64,000 nucleotides of DNA from Bacteroidaceae bacterium (GCA_017541025.1 JAFXZY010000034.1:17916-81915), one strand, 5' to 3'. Shown: positions 33,259 to 42,071, numbered from the stretch's first letter. Numbers and translations: made by a program. The notes: a model not told the origin generated them from the sequence alone.

Positions 33259-33774
33259 TCAGCAGGGGTACAAATTGTACCCCACCTGGAATTCAATTCG
33301 GGGTACACGCATTTCTATCGAGCGTAAACGTTCGTTAATCCATTTGTCGCTATAACCCTGACGGCGATAATCATCAACAGCCATCTGGAAGGTCAGCTCT
33401 GGGTCAATCATTTGGTCGATACGCTGAGCGCCAACCCCAGCAAGCCAATCCTTTACAGGCTCTGCTTTCTTGGAAGGGATGGACTGGATAATACGGAAGA
33501 TGCCTTGTAAATCCGCCACATCTGTCAGACGTTTCTTACCGTCAGCAGCGGGCAGTTTCAACTGGTTACAATTTGTAACCGTTTCATTTCCCTCTTTTAC
33601 GAGCCTGTTTTTTAGCACCTTCCAATAATTTCGGGCTAGTTGGTAGTCCGGCTGTTCGGTTAACACTTGCACGATGTCAGCCACGGCGAAATAATACTTC
33701 TCTTGTTCCGCATCCCATGCGATGCGAACTTTCTTTCCTTCAAAGAGCTGTATTGCAAAGTTCTCTGTTTTCAT
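33259..33774 (-). CDS. BRO-N family (phage antirepressor-like) protein, shortened
   Basis: A 171-residue protein. Residues 1-95 match the BRO-N domain (AIQLFEGKKVRIAWDAEQEK, then YYFAVADIVQVLTEQPDYQL). The conserved middle LTDVADLQGIFRIIQSIPSK (about 84-103) and DWLAGVGAQRIDQMIDPE follow. Relatives usually continue well beyond the INERLRSIE block; here the chain ends 20 residues after it. The last codons lie in GGGGTAC repeats, including a 9-bp-arm inverted repeat at 33265-33283, so the tail looks truncated by rearrangement. DNA binding is inferred from the domain. Confidence 0.75.
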   Translation of the reverse strand: MKTENFAIQLFEGKKVRIAWDAEQEKYYFAVADIVQVLTEQPDYQLARNYWKVLKNRLVKEGNETVTNCNQLKLPAADGKKRLTDVADLQGIFRIIQSIPSKKAEPVKDWLAGVGAQRIDQMIDPELTFQMAVDDYRRQGYSDKWINERLRSIEMRVPRIEFQVGYNLYPC

Positions 33775-33853
33775 TTCTTCTTACCTTATATTCTTGTTTC
33801 AGGGTATAAATATACAAATAAGCAAGAAAAAAACAAAAGGAAGACATGCTTTT

Positions 33854-35626
33854 TCATTTCAACACCTTTTCTATTTCCTCTTTGATTTTATCTATGCCTG
33901 GGAAGCCGATGGTGGAATATGTCAGATTGCCGTCAGCATCGTAGATGGCATAGGTTGGGATGCCGTTGGATTGGTATAACTCAAGAAGGTGATCCCATTG
34001 TCCTTTCGTCAGATAATAGTGGTTGCCAGAGATATCACCAAGCATTGGCTTCCAGTCTTCGTATGGCGATGAGGTTGAGGTGATATAGACAAACTGGATA
34101 TTCTTGTCTTTCAGTTGTTCCTTTAACGGAGCCATATCCTTATGTCCCTTTCGGCAGGGACCGCACCACGTTGCCCAAAGATCTATCAGGACAGCTTTGC
34201 CCTTATATTTATCAAGAATGGTCTGCAAGATGTTTTCTGGAGCAACGTCTGTCATATCAAGGTAATGCACATTGTCTGCCAACTCTTTTTGATTGGCGGC
34301 AATGGTCTTACGGTATTCCTCAACGGCTTGGTCGTAAAGGGCTGAGAGCGACTTGTCCTCAATCAGAGGCTTTTCCACTTTCTGCCCATCGAGCACCTTG
34401 GGCAGATAATAGCAATAGCGGGCAAGGTCGGCATTGATGCCCCGCGCTTCCTTGTCCATTGCGTAGTAACGGCTGGCATAGACGAATGCGAGAGTGAGAA
34501 CGGCCTTAGGAGAATGCAAGCCGCTTATATGGTGCTGGAGAATATGTTCCGTGAATGCTGGTTGCTTAGACAAAGAGTCAATCGTCTCGCCGTGGTAGCC
34601 GAACGAATAGGAGCCGTCGTATATTCTCTGCACTATTACTTCCTTCAACGCCTTGCTGTATGGCTGGCTTTCCATGAGCTTTGCTGAACTTTCGCAATAC
34701 TCGTCGTAGTCGCGAATCAGCTCACCCACCGTCGTGGCTGTTGCCTTCATAGGTTCTTCCTTATCAAGATAGTCAACCTGCATCTGGTAATACTCCCTTG
34801 CGAACTTAGCAAAATAACCTTTGTAGCCAATGAACTTGTTGCCTCTGAAAGTGTCGTCCTTCAGCATATCGACAAGAACAGTTATCTCTTTGCCCGGGAC
34901 AAGATATAAGGTACAATTGGAACTCCACGGGAAATTAATCATGTGGAACCATACCATCTGTGGGACGCCAACAGGCAGACTAATCTCTGCCTCGCCTTCG
35001 TCATTCATGCGGAAGCTTACATCTATTGGTTCCGTTGGATTCTTCAAGTCAACGTATTGAGCCTTTATATATGGCCTCATGCCTTTGCGGTAGTTAAGCG
35101 CCTTGAAGCGGACGGTAGCAGGCTCCTCGCTGTACCTCAAGTCCTCCAATTGGTCTTCTTCTGTATAGTCGGCACGATACTCGGCAGGAACTGGCGCAGC
35201 AGGCATCGTGTAGGTCGAGTCATGAATGCCAAACACCTTGAAGTCTTTGTCGCCCAAGCCTTCAATGAAGTCGAACTCTTTCGTCTTCATGGGCAGGGGC
35301 TCAAAGTGGAGCACGAACTCTTGTTCTCCTTTGTCACCTAAGGTAAACCTTTCGCCAAGCGTTATGCTATCAGCGCAGACGATGGGATAAGTCTTTCCGC
35401 CCGACTGCAAGTAGCTTCCCTTAGCGATGCTGAACCAATAGCTGGGCATGTAATAGTAGCGTGCATAGAGCTTCGTCTCTTGTTTCGTCAGTTCGACCTT
35501 GTCAATTAAAAGAAAGTCGGAACAGTTAAATGCAATTGCCGGCTTTTCCCAAACGATAGTTTTCTCTCTCGCCTGCCCTATAATGCAAACAAAGGCAAGA
35601 ATAATGGCGATGATTGTTCTCCTCAT
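33854..35626 (-). CDS. TlpA-like thiol-disulfide oxidoreductase, large exported form
   Basis: A 590-residue exported protein (signal peptide MRRTIIAIILAFVCIIGQA). The N-terminal 200 residues are beta-rich (IVWEKPAIAFNCSDFLLIDK), the middle is helical, and the C-terminal thioredoxin fold (about 450-590) carries active site WCGPC at 487-491 within LIDLWATWCGPCRKGHKDM. The cis-proline loop is NGIPTYAIYD. Such multidomain Bacteroidetes TlpA proteins work in the periplasm, reducing or isomerising disulfides. It is transcribed alone. It contrasts with the lipoprotein at 17875, which has lost the CXXC. Confidence 0.9.
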   Translation of the reverse strand: MRRTIIAIILAFVCIIGQAREKTIVWEKPAIAFNCSDFLLIDKVELTKQETKLYARYYYMPSYWFSIAKGSYLQSGGKTYPIVCADSITLGERFTLGDKGEQEFVLHFEPLPMKTKEFDFIEGLGDKDFKVFGIHDSTYTMPAAPVPAEYRADYTEEDQLEDLRYSEEPATVRFKALNYRKGMRPYIKAQYVDLKNPTEPIDVSFRMNDEGEAEISLPVGVPQMVWFHMINFPWSSNCTLYLVPGKEITVLVDMLKDDTFRGNKFIGYKGYFAKFAREYYQMQVDYLDKEEPMKATATTVGELIRDYDEYCESSAKLMESQPYSKALKEVIVQRIYDGSYSFGYHGETIDSLSKQPAFTEHILQHHISGLHSPKAVLTLAFVYASRYYAMDKEARGINADLARYCYYLPKVLDGQKVEKPLIEDKSLSALYDQAVEEYRKTIAANQKELADNVHYLDMTDVAPENILQTILDKYKGKAVLIDLWATWCGPCRKGHKDMAPLKEQLKDKNIQFVYITSTSSPYEDWKPMLGDISGNHYYLTKGQWDHLLELYQSNGIPTYAIYDADGNLTYSTIGFPGIDKIKEEIEKVLK

Positions 35627-35706
35627 ATTCTGTTTTTGTATTACCTTATTTTTATATATAACGTTTGAGGTAGAGAAAAATTAAGTGCTGAGACGTTAAA
35701 TCTTCT

Positions 35707-35740
35707 TAAAGCTCCCACGTTCTCGCAACGCAGGAGCTTT
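35707..35740. terminator. Hairpin of the CTCCCACGTT family
   Basis: AAAGCTCC and GGAGCTTT pair, with an inner CACGTT/AACGCA stem. It lies upstream of the TlpA-like gene, so it may end a lost plus-strand transcript. Confidence 0.5.
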
Positions 35741-35824
35741 CAAGACGTCATTTTTTCCTTTTTTCCCTCTTTTTATAACAAAAGTAACAGCTTTGTTAGT
35801 AATAAACTTGTTACTAACAGAATT

Positions 35825-35971
35825 GTGGATTCTCGCAGTTGGTTGGGACGTCCAATCCTAAAGTCTTTTGAGCGATTGTGTTTCAACTTCCGCGATGCTC
35901 ACGTAGATTTTATCCTGAAGCCTGACGTCAATCATACTGAATATCATTATGATGGGGCGCAGTTAAAATAA
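35825..35971 (+). pseudogene. Unidentified ORF remnant
   Basis: A 48-codon open frame reads LGRPILKSFERLCFNFRDAH then VDFILKPDVNHTEYHYDGAQ and ends LK-stop. The composition looks coding. The frame is open upstream to about 35780, but there is no good start. It may be the tail of a lost gene. Confidence 0.3.
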
Positions 35972-36041
35972 ATACCACCATGTAGAAAGAATATTCCAAT
36001 GGAGGAAACAAAAAGGTTTATTCCTATGGATAAAACTATTT

Positions 36042-36125
36042 TCAAGGCTTGAAAATATATAATCAAAGTTTGAAAATAAATTATCAAGGCATGAAAATAT
36101 ATTTTCAAAGCTTGAAAATAATTTT
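36042..36125. repeat. Four 21-bp iteron-like tandem repeats
   Basis: Units begin at 36042, 36063, 36084 and 36105, each exactly 21 bases: TCAA[AG]G[CT][TA]TGAAAATA followed by five A/T bases. Each contains a partly palindromic TCAAGGCTTGA core. The 21-base period puts all sites on one face of the helix. Confidence 0.8.
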
Positions 36126-36366
36126 ATAAGCCGACATAAGAATTTTTTCCCCTAGGAAGAAAATGCTTTGATTGCCCTATTGCAGCTTTTAGTACCATTA
36201 TAGCGTAATACCAATCTAATGCGATTCTGTTCATTTTCTTCGATGAAATGGGCAAAATACGCATTTGGGAGGATTCGTGGGACGTAGAAATGCCCATGTA
36301 TGTCATGAGTGTCATTAGGTCATGAGTGTCATTAAGGATTTTGGAACGGGGAAGGGATTTTCCGGC

Positions 36367-36408
36367 CATAAGTAATATAAATAATATATATTATTTATAT
36401 TACTTATG
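36367..36408. repeat. Perfect 42-bp palindrome
   Basis: The left arm begins CATAAGTAATATAAATAATA and the right arm is its exact 21-base reverse complement, with no spacer. GTGTCATT repeats flank it in inverted orientation about 30 bases away on each side. Confidence 0.85.
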
Positions 36409-36672
36409 AGGATTGTTGGACTCTGTTTTCGTTAATGACACTCTTGACACATGACACACGTGACACGTCACCTGAAAAGTTTTTGAAAAAAGTTTGACTT
36501 TTATTCGAGAACCGCAATGCCATTGTCGTACCTTTGCAGCGTCTCTAAATTACTTTCTAACTACACAATATAAATTCCCTAACTAGGCAGGAAATTCTGC
36601 CCAACTTGTCCTCCCCGGCGGGGGAGATAACAAGAAAAGAAAATTATTGACATACTGAGCAAACCACTTTTA

Positions 36673-36748
36673 TTCATGTTTAATCCTGAAATAGTCGAGT
36701 AACGATTTGTACTGGTCTTGGGCAGTGAGACAGGTGTCCGTCAGGCAA
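36673..36748 (-). pseudogene. C-terminal fragment of a fic gene
   Basis: The minus strand encodes DCLTDTCLTAQDQYKSLLDY then FRIKHE-stop, matching the last 24 residues of the Fic protein at 32150-33037. The DNA matches 32150-32222 at about nine of ten positions. No upstream Fic sequence is present. Confidence 0.75.
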
Positions 36749-36778
36749 TCATGCTTTGGTTTTTATTTTTCTGTATCA

Positions 36779-37384
36779 TTATCGCCTGTGTACTACCACT
36801 TTTTTCCCGCCTCGAATATAAATGCCATTGGACGGAGGCGAGGTAAGGTGGCGACCGGCGAGGTCGAAATACTGATTCTTATCCTCTTCAACAGAAACAG
36901 GCGTTTCTATTGTCATCGCATTGTCATACGCATTCAGACATTCTTCATTTTGTACGTAATCAACAACCTTGAATGTCTCTGATTTCAGCCATCGTTGACC
37001 TTTTGCTTCGTCGTGGCTTCCATAGTGTACGTATATCCAGATTTCATCATCACAGTCATATATCCCCTTTTGGAGAGATAGTTTTACGGAATCTCCGTAA
37101 TTCTCAATGAAATTGTTTTCGCTGAGAAGAATAGTTGAGGGATAAACGCTATAACCATCCCATATCACTTCATAACAATCAAGTATGCTGTCAGGATTCA
37201 GATGAATGGTAACGATAATCTCGCAATTGTTGAGCCATACTCCTATTTCGTCAAATTCAAATTCATTGTCCTTTAAGGAATTAACCGTCACGTGGAACGT
37301 TCCATTGATAGAATCATCTTTTTCATAAGCAAAAGCAGAAACCATGAGGAGAACCATCAGGGATGTTAGAATCATCTTTTTCAT
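36779..37384 (-). CDS. Small exported protein with type IX-like C-terminal tail
   Basis: A 201-residue protein with signal peptide (MKKMILTSLMVLLMVSAFA). The centre is a beta-rich, acidic domain (about 25-150) that I do not recognise. The last 30 residues (YFDLAGRHLTSPPSNGIYI then RGGKKVVVHRR) fit the Prevotella-type C-terminal sorting tail Y-[DN]-L-x-G-R, GIYI, GGKKVV, used by type IX secretion or a related surface route. It follows the broken HipB-like ORF by 10 bases and probably uses the same promoter at 37591-37620. Confidence 0.75.
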   Translation of the reverse strand: MKKMILTSLMVLLMVSAFAYEKDDSINGTFHVTVNSLKDNEFEFDEIGVWLNNCEIIVTIHLNPDSILDCYEVIWDGYSVYPSTILLSENNFIENYGDSVKLSLQKGIYDCDDEIWIYVHYGSHDEAKGQRWLKSETFKVVDYVQNEECLNAYDNAMTIETPVSVEEDKNQYFDLAGRHLTSPPSNGIYIRGGKKVVVHRR

Positions 37385-37394
37385 GTTACCTAAT

Positions 37395-37550
37395 TTAACT
37401 ATACCTTTTATTATATAACGTCGTCCTACGATAGGCGACGGCTACCAAAGTATTCAGTCCAATTCCAGCCAAATCCGAAAGCGTCTGCTGGTTCACACCC
37501 AGATGCTTCCGCCGTTCCTTTATAATTGTCCCTATTTCCTTTGTATCCAT
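37395..37550 (-). pseudogene. Truncated HipB-like XRE antitoxin
   Basis: ATG at 37550 gives 51 residues: MDTKEIGTIIKERRKHLGVN then QQTLSDLAGIGLNTLVAV, a normal XRE helix-turn-helix start. In relatives this continues with an ERGEGNPS-type segment; here it switches to AYRRTTLYNKRYS and stops, as from a frameshift or deletion. No HipA-like kinase gene is present. The helix-turn-helix lacks its last helix, so DNA binding is doubtful. Confidence 0.65.
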
Positions 37551-37590
37551 ATAAGTTCTCAGACATTCACAATATGTTGTGATTTCGTCG

Positions 37591-37620
37591 CAAAGATAAG
37601 GGAAAAAAATATTATGGCAA
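37591..37620 (-). promoter_or_regulatory. Promoter of the HipB-like ORF
   Basis: On the minus strand TTG (37618-37620) is followed after 19 bases by TATCTTTG (37591-37598). Confidence 0.65.
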
Positions 37621-37691
37621 TGAAAATTCATAATAAATTGCGATTTTGGGCAGTGGAGCATAGAGAAAAAACATGCCGGGGGGGGATAAAC

Positions 37692-37722
37692 AAAAACTCC
37701 CACGTTTCTCAACGCGGGAGCT
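37692..37722 (-). terminator. Terminator of the RND efflux operon, CTCCCACGTT family
   Basis: On the minus strand CTCCCGCGTT pairs with AACGTGGGAG around GAGA, and TTTTTG follows. It begins 28 bases after the AcrB-like stop. Confidence 0.8.
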
Positions 37723-37749
37723 GTCTGGTAGCATTATCTAAAAAACTTA

Positions 37750-40700
37750 CTACTTCACCATGTGTCCGAAGCGGCTGTGGAGCCATTGGAAAGGCATGTA
37801 CAGAACGGGCACCACGAACAGGAGGGCGATGGTTCCCACCAGCATACCGCCGGCACAACCCACACCCAAGGAGATGTTCCCGTTGGCTCCTACGCCATGC
37901 GCAAAGACCAAAGGCAGCATACCGAATATCATGGTCAACGACGTCATCAGGATGGGACGCAGACGCACACGGGCTGCCGTCATAGCCGCCATAGTGATGC
38001 TCATACCCTGGCGATGACGCTCTGTGGCATATTCGGTAAGCAGAATGGCTGTCTTGGCCAACAGACCGATGAGCATGATAAGACCCGTCTGCATATAGAT
38101 ATTATTCTCCAAGCCCCACATATTCGAGAAGAGGAAGCTGCCCAGCAAGCCAAAGGGCACGCTCAGGATAACTGCCAGGGGGATGAAAAGACTCTCGTAG
38201 AGGGCACAAAGGATGAGGTAAACGAAAACGATAACGATTACGAAAATGATGGCAGTCATCGAAATTGAAAACCGTAAACCGTAAACTGTAAACCGTAAAC
38301 CTTCCGAAAGCGACGCTTCCTCGCGCGACATACCTCCGAACTCGTAGCCGTAGCCTTCGGGCAGCACTTTGGCGGCAGTACGACGGATAGCCTCCAAGGT
38401 CTGACCGCTGCTGTAACCGTCGGCCGTCTGTCCCATTACAGCGATACTGCTGAACAGGTTGAAGCGGTTCAGACCCTCGCTGCCATAGACACGCTTCATG
38501 CTGATATACTGCGTGATGGGAATCATCTGTCCGCTCTCGCTACGGACACGCATATTGGAAAGCGACTGCTCGTCCAGACGGAACTCGGGCGAGGCCTGTA
38601 CAATCACACGGTAGAGCTTGGTGAAGCGCGTCAGGTTGCTGCTGTACGTTCCGCCCACATAGCCCGAGAGCACCTTCAGCACCGCATTGGGTGTCACACC
38701 GTCGCGCTTGCAACGGGCAGCATCCACCTCCACGCGGTACTGCGGATATTTGGTGTCGAAGGTGGTGAAGGCACGGGAGATGGCGGGTTCCTGATTCAGC
38801 GAATCTATCAATATGCGTGTGTAGCGCATCAGGTCTTCTATCTTGCCGCCCTTACGGTCCTGCACATGCAACTCGAATCCGCTGGTAGCTCCGTAACCCG
38901 AAATCATGGGACGGGTGCTGACGCGGATCTGCGCCTGCGTGATGTCGGCAGTACGGCGGTAAATCTCTTCGATAACAGAGTTGATATCATCCCCTTTCTC
39001 CTTGCGCTCGTCCCAGTTCTTCAGACGGATATTGAAGGAGCCGGCCGAAGAAGACTGGTCGAAGGTAGAGCCGCGACCGATAGTCATGTTGTACAGACGG
39101 AACTGCGGAATATCCTTGATGCGCCGTTCCACCTCGCGCGTTATCTGTCCCGTTATGGCCATGCTGGTACCCGGGGCACATTGTACGTTTACATTGATAG
39201 AGCCCATATCCTCGTTAGGCACAAAGCCCGTCCGGGTGGTCTTGAGCATATAACCCAGCAGGATGCAGACGAGAACCACAGACACCCAAGGCACCCATCT
39301 ATGGCGGAAGATACGCAGGACACCACGCTGGTACTTGCCCACCACTCGTTGGAAGCTGACGGTAAAGGCATCATGGAAACGGGCCGAGAAACTGGTATCC
39401 CCCTCCTTGCGGGGACGCAGCATCAGGGCGCAGAGAGCAGGGGAGAGGGTCATGGCATTGATGGTGGAGATAACAACCGCTATCGCCATCGTTACGCCGA
39501 ACTGGGTATAGAAGACGCCGGTCGTTCCGCCTACGAAGCAGACGGGGATGAATACGCTCATGAACACAATCGTTGTGGTGATAAGGGCCGAGGTAAGTCC
39601 TTTCATGGCATCCACACTGGCCAGATAAGGCGAGCGGTACCCTTCGTCGAACTTGGCCTGCACGGCTTCCACCACCACAATGGCATCATCCACCACCGTA
39701 CCGATGACCAGCACCAGGGCAAAGAGTGTCAGCAGGTTCAGGCTGAAGCCTATGAAGTAGAGCACGGCAAAGGTTCCTATCAGACTGACCACAATAGCCA
39801 ATGAGGGGATGAAGGTGCTTCTGAGGTCTTGCAGGAAGATATACACCACCAGCACCACCAGGATGATGGCTTCCAACAGGGTGCGTACCACATTATGTAT
39901 GCTGGCATCCAGGAAGTCCTTGGTGCTCATCACATCCACCAGCTCCATACCGGGCGGCAGCTCCTTCTTAATCTCGAGGGCCGTCTCGTCGATGTGCTTG
40001 ATAATCTCGTTGGCATTCGATCCGGGTGTCTGCGCAATCATACAGTTGGCTCCTGCATGTCCGTTGGTACTGTTCTGGAAGGTATAGTTCTGAATGCCCA
40101 GCTCCACACGCGCCACATCCTTCAGACGCAGTACGCTGCCGTCGGGCAGGGACTTGACGACAAGATTCTCGTAGTCGTGCTCTTCCTCGTAACGACCTCG
40201 GTACTTCAGTACATACTGGAAGGTATTCTTCGAGTCGGCTCCCAATGTTCCCGTGGGTGCCTCGATGTTCTGCTCGGCCAGTACATTATCTATATCCGAG
40301 GGCATCAGACCGTAGGAGGCCATCCTGAGCGGGTCGAGCCAGATACGCATACTGTAGCTGGCACCCCAGACGTTTACCTCGCCCACACCCGCCACACGCG
40401 ACAGACGCGGCTCGATGTTAATCTTCATGTAGTTGGTCAGGAAATCGGTGTCGTAGGCATCCGTAGGACTATAGAGCGAGAGGCTCTTGATGTTGCTCGT
40501 CTGACGCTTTCTGACCGTCACTCCGCTGCGGGTCACGTCGGCAGGCAGTTGTCCCTGTGTGGAGGCCACACGGTTCTGCACATTCACCATCGCCATATCG
40601 GCATCCGTTCCCTGCTTGAAGAAGATGCTGATGCTGCCCGACCCCGTATTGGTGGCCGAGGAGGTCATGTACATCATGTTCTCCACACCGTTCAGGCTCT

Positions 40701-40902
40701 CCTCCAGGGGGATAATCACACTCTTCTGCACCGTCTCGGCATTGGCACCGGTATAGTTGGCACGTACGCTGACGGTAGGCGGAGCTATCTCGGGGAACTG
40801 CTCAATGGGCAGGTTCAATAATCCTATCACTCCCAGTACCACGATGAATACTGAGATTACACCCGACAATATGGGCCTATCTATAAATGTCTTAGGAGTC
40901 AT
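37750..40902 (-). CDS. RND efflux transporter, AcrB-like (HAE1)
   Basis: A 1050-residue inner-membrane proton-driven exporter. It has the typical twelve helices and two large periplasmic loops. The N-terminus (MTPKTFIDRPILSGVISVFI) and the proton-relay VVDDAIVVVEAV of TM4 (about 400-411) are intact, and the late LIGLLAKTAILLTEYA block is in TM11. A word repeat in DNA (38262-38305) adds GLRFTVYGLRFSI just before TM8 (about residues 870-882). The gene follows its adaptor by 19 bases. No TolC-type outer-membrane channel gene is next to it, so one is supplied from elsewhere. Substrates are unknown. Confidence 0.95.
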   Translation of the reverse strand: MTPKTFIDRPILSGVISVFIVVLGVIGLLNLPIEQFPEIAPPTVSVRANYTGANAETVQKSVIIPLEESLNGVENMMYMTSSATNTGSGSISIFFKQGTDADMAMVNVQNRVASTQGQLPADVTRSGVTVRKRQTSNIKSLSLYSPTDAYDTDFLTNYMKINIEPRLSRVAGVGEVNVWGASYSMRIWLDPLRMASYGLMPSDIDNVLAEQNIEAPTGTLGADSKNTFQYVLKYRGRYEEEHDYENLVVKSLPDGSVLRLKDVARVELGIQNYTFQNSTNGHAGANCMIAQTPGSNANEIIKHIDETALEIKKELPPGMELVDVMSTKDFLDASIHNVVRTLLEAIILVVLVVYIFLQDLRSTFIPSLAIVVSLIGTFAVLYFIGFSLNLLTLFALVLVIGTVVDDAIVVVEAVQAKFDEGYRSPYLASVDAMKGLTSALITTTIVFMSVFIPVCFVGGTTGVFYTQFGVTMAIAVVISTINAMTLSPALCALMLRPRKEGDTSFSARFHDAFTVSFQRVVGKYQRGVLRIFRHRWVPWVSVVLVCILLGYMLKTTRTGFVPNEDMGSINVNVQCAPGTSMAITGQITREVERRIKDIPQFRLYNMTIGRGSTFDQSSSAGSFNIRLKNWDERKEKGDDINSVIEEIYRRTADITQAQIRVSTRPMISGYGATSGFELHVQDRKGGKIEDLMRYTRILIDSLNQEPAISRAFTTFDTKYPQYRVEVDAARCKRDGVTPNAVLKVLSGYVGGTYSSNLTRFTKLYRVIVQASPEFRLDEQSLSNMRVRSESGQMIPITQYISMKRVYGSEGLNRFNLFSSIAVMGQTADGYSSGQTLEAIRRTAAKVLPEGYGYEFGGMSREEASLSEGLRFTVYGLRFSISMTAIIFVIVIVFVYLILCALYESLFIPLAVILSVPFGLLGSFLFSNMWGLENNIYMQTGLIMLIGLLAKTAILLTEYATERHRQGMSITMAAMTAARVRLRPILMTSLTMIFGMLPLVFAHGVGANGNISLGVGCAGGMLVGTIALLFVVPVLYMPFQWLHSRFGHMVK

Positions 40903-40921
40903 CTTTCAAATGAAGAATTTG

Positions 40922-42043
40922 CTATTTCTCCCCTCCTTTGGAGGGGTCGGGGGAGGCTTTCACGTCAACTCCTTCTCTTAGCAGTCCTGCTCCTTCGGCA
41001 ATGATGACATCGCCTTCAGAGAGTCCTTCTTCAACAATATAACTGGTGCCATCGTCCAGCGGAGCTACTTTGATTTCCGTCTGTGCCGTCTTACCGTCCA
41101 CTACACGATAGACGAACACCTTGTTCTGCAACTCAAAGGTTGCTGTCTGCGGAATCACTATCACCTGGTTCCTTACGGTAGAAATAACCACCGTTCCCGT
41201 TCCTCCGTTGCGCAAGAGATGATCCTTATTGGGGAAGACGGCGCGCAGGGATACGGCTCCTGTGCTGGCATCCACAATGCCGCTTACCGCATTTACGCGG
41301 CCCTTCTGACCATACTCTTTGCCGTTGCTCAGCAGCAGGGTTACATCGGGCATTCCCTGCATGAACGCCTCTAGGCTACCGTACTGAAGGGTAAGGTCGG
41401 TCACCTCTCGTTCGCTCAGGCTGAAATACACCCACATCTCGCTATCGTCGCAGACGGATATCAGGGGCTCTGCAATGTTGCTGCTCACCAAGGCTCCCAC
41501 ATGGTAGGGAATCATACCTGCCACACCGCTCAAGGGACTCTTCACCACCGTGTAGCTGAGGCTGTTGCGTGCATTTGCCACCTGAGCCTGAGCCTGAGCC
41601 ACCTGAGCCTGAGCAGAAACCAGTGCCTGCTGAGCGGTCTGCAAATCGTAGTCGGAAATTACCTGCTGTTGGCGCAACTCCTTCTTGCTGTCGTAGGTGA
41701 GTTGGGCCGTTGCTTCTGCTGCCTTGGCCGATTTCAATGCAGATTCGGCTGTATTCAGGGCTGCCACGTAAGGCACTTGGTCGATAATAAACAGTGTCTG
41801 CCCCTTCTGGACTTTCTGTCCTTCGCTGATAAGAATTTTGGTGATGAGGCCGCTTACCTGAGGGCGTATCTCCACAATCTCCCGACCCTTCATGGTGGCG
41901 CTATAGCCCACCTTCACGGCCTGACTGGTGCGCTCCACCTTCATGGTTTTATAAGCAAGCGCAGCCTTCTCCTGCTTCTTCTCCTGGCAGGAGACAAATA
42001 ATATAAGGGCCGGCAATAAGGCCCAGGCGATTCTCCGTATCAT
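40922..42043 (-). CDS. RND efflux periplasmic adaptor lipoprotein, AcrA-like
   Basis: ATG at 42043 gives 373 residues with a lipoprotein signal (LLPALILFVSC, Cys at 19); an earlier in-frame ATG at 42082 would lengthen the signal unnaturally. The order is barrel-sandwich half (VEIRPQVSGLITKILISEGQ), coiled-coil hairpin (about 95-165, rich in AQAQVAQAQAQVANA), second barrel half, beta-barrel and membrane-proximal domain (VFVYRVVDGKTAQTEIKV). It bridges the RND pump and an outer-membrane channel. A -7 box TACTTTTG is at 42072-42079. The C-terminal PSKGGEK comes from a CCCCTCC-type repeat. Confidence 0.93.
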   Translation of the reverse strand: MIRRIAWALLPALILFVSCQEKKQEKAALAYKTMKVERTSQAVKVGYSATMKGREIVEIRPQVSGLITKILISEGQKVQKGQTLFIIDQVPYVAALNTAESALKSAKAAEATAQLTYDSKKELRQQQVISDYDLQTAQQALVSAQAQVAQAQAQVANARNSLSYTVVKSPLSGVAGMIPYHVGALVSSNIAEPLISVCDDSEMWVYFSLSEREVTDLTLQYGSLEAFMQGMPDVTLLLSNGKEYGQKGRVNAVSGIVDASTGAVSLRAVFPNKDHLLRNGGTGTVVISTVRNQVIVIPQTATFELQNKVFVYRVVDGKTAQTEIKVAPLDDGTSYIVEEGLSEGDVIIAEGAGLLREGVDVKASPDPSKGGEK

Positions 42044-42071
42044 ATTGAATGGTTTGTGCAAAATGATGCTG

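Larger units (their letters stand above)
35972..36778. other. AT-rich non-coding stretch with iterons and palindrome
   Basis: Apart from a Fic gene fragment, no credible gene is seen in these 800 bases. An 81-codon minus frame at 36124-36369 has no recognisable features. The stretch holds four 21-bp repeats, a perfect 42-bp palindrome, GTGTCAT repeats in both orientations (36301-36333 and 36434-36470) and a TTTGCAGC-type promoter-like end near 36530. Confidence 0.5.

Noticed and set aside
36042-36125. CRISPR array
   Set aside because: The four 21-base repeats are contiguous without unique spacers.
36124-36369. 81-codon minus-strand gene in the iteron region
   Set aside because: It runs through the palindrome flank and repeat region, has no signal or domain, and lacks a promoter match.
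35627-36778. Insertion sequence
   Set aside because: Inverted repeats and a gene fragment are present, but there is no transposase frame in any reading.
38866-39804. 312-codon plus-strand frame opposite the RND pump
   Set aside because: Histidine- and arginine-rich translation with no fold signature; an antisense shadow.
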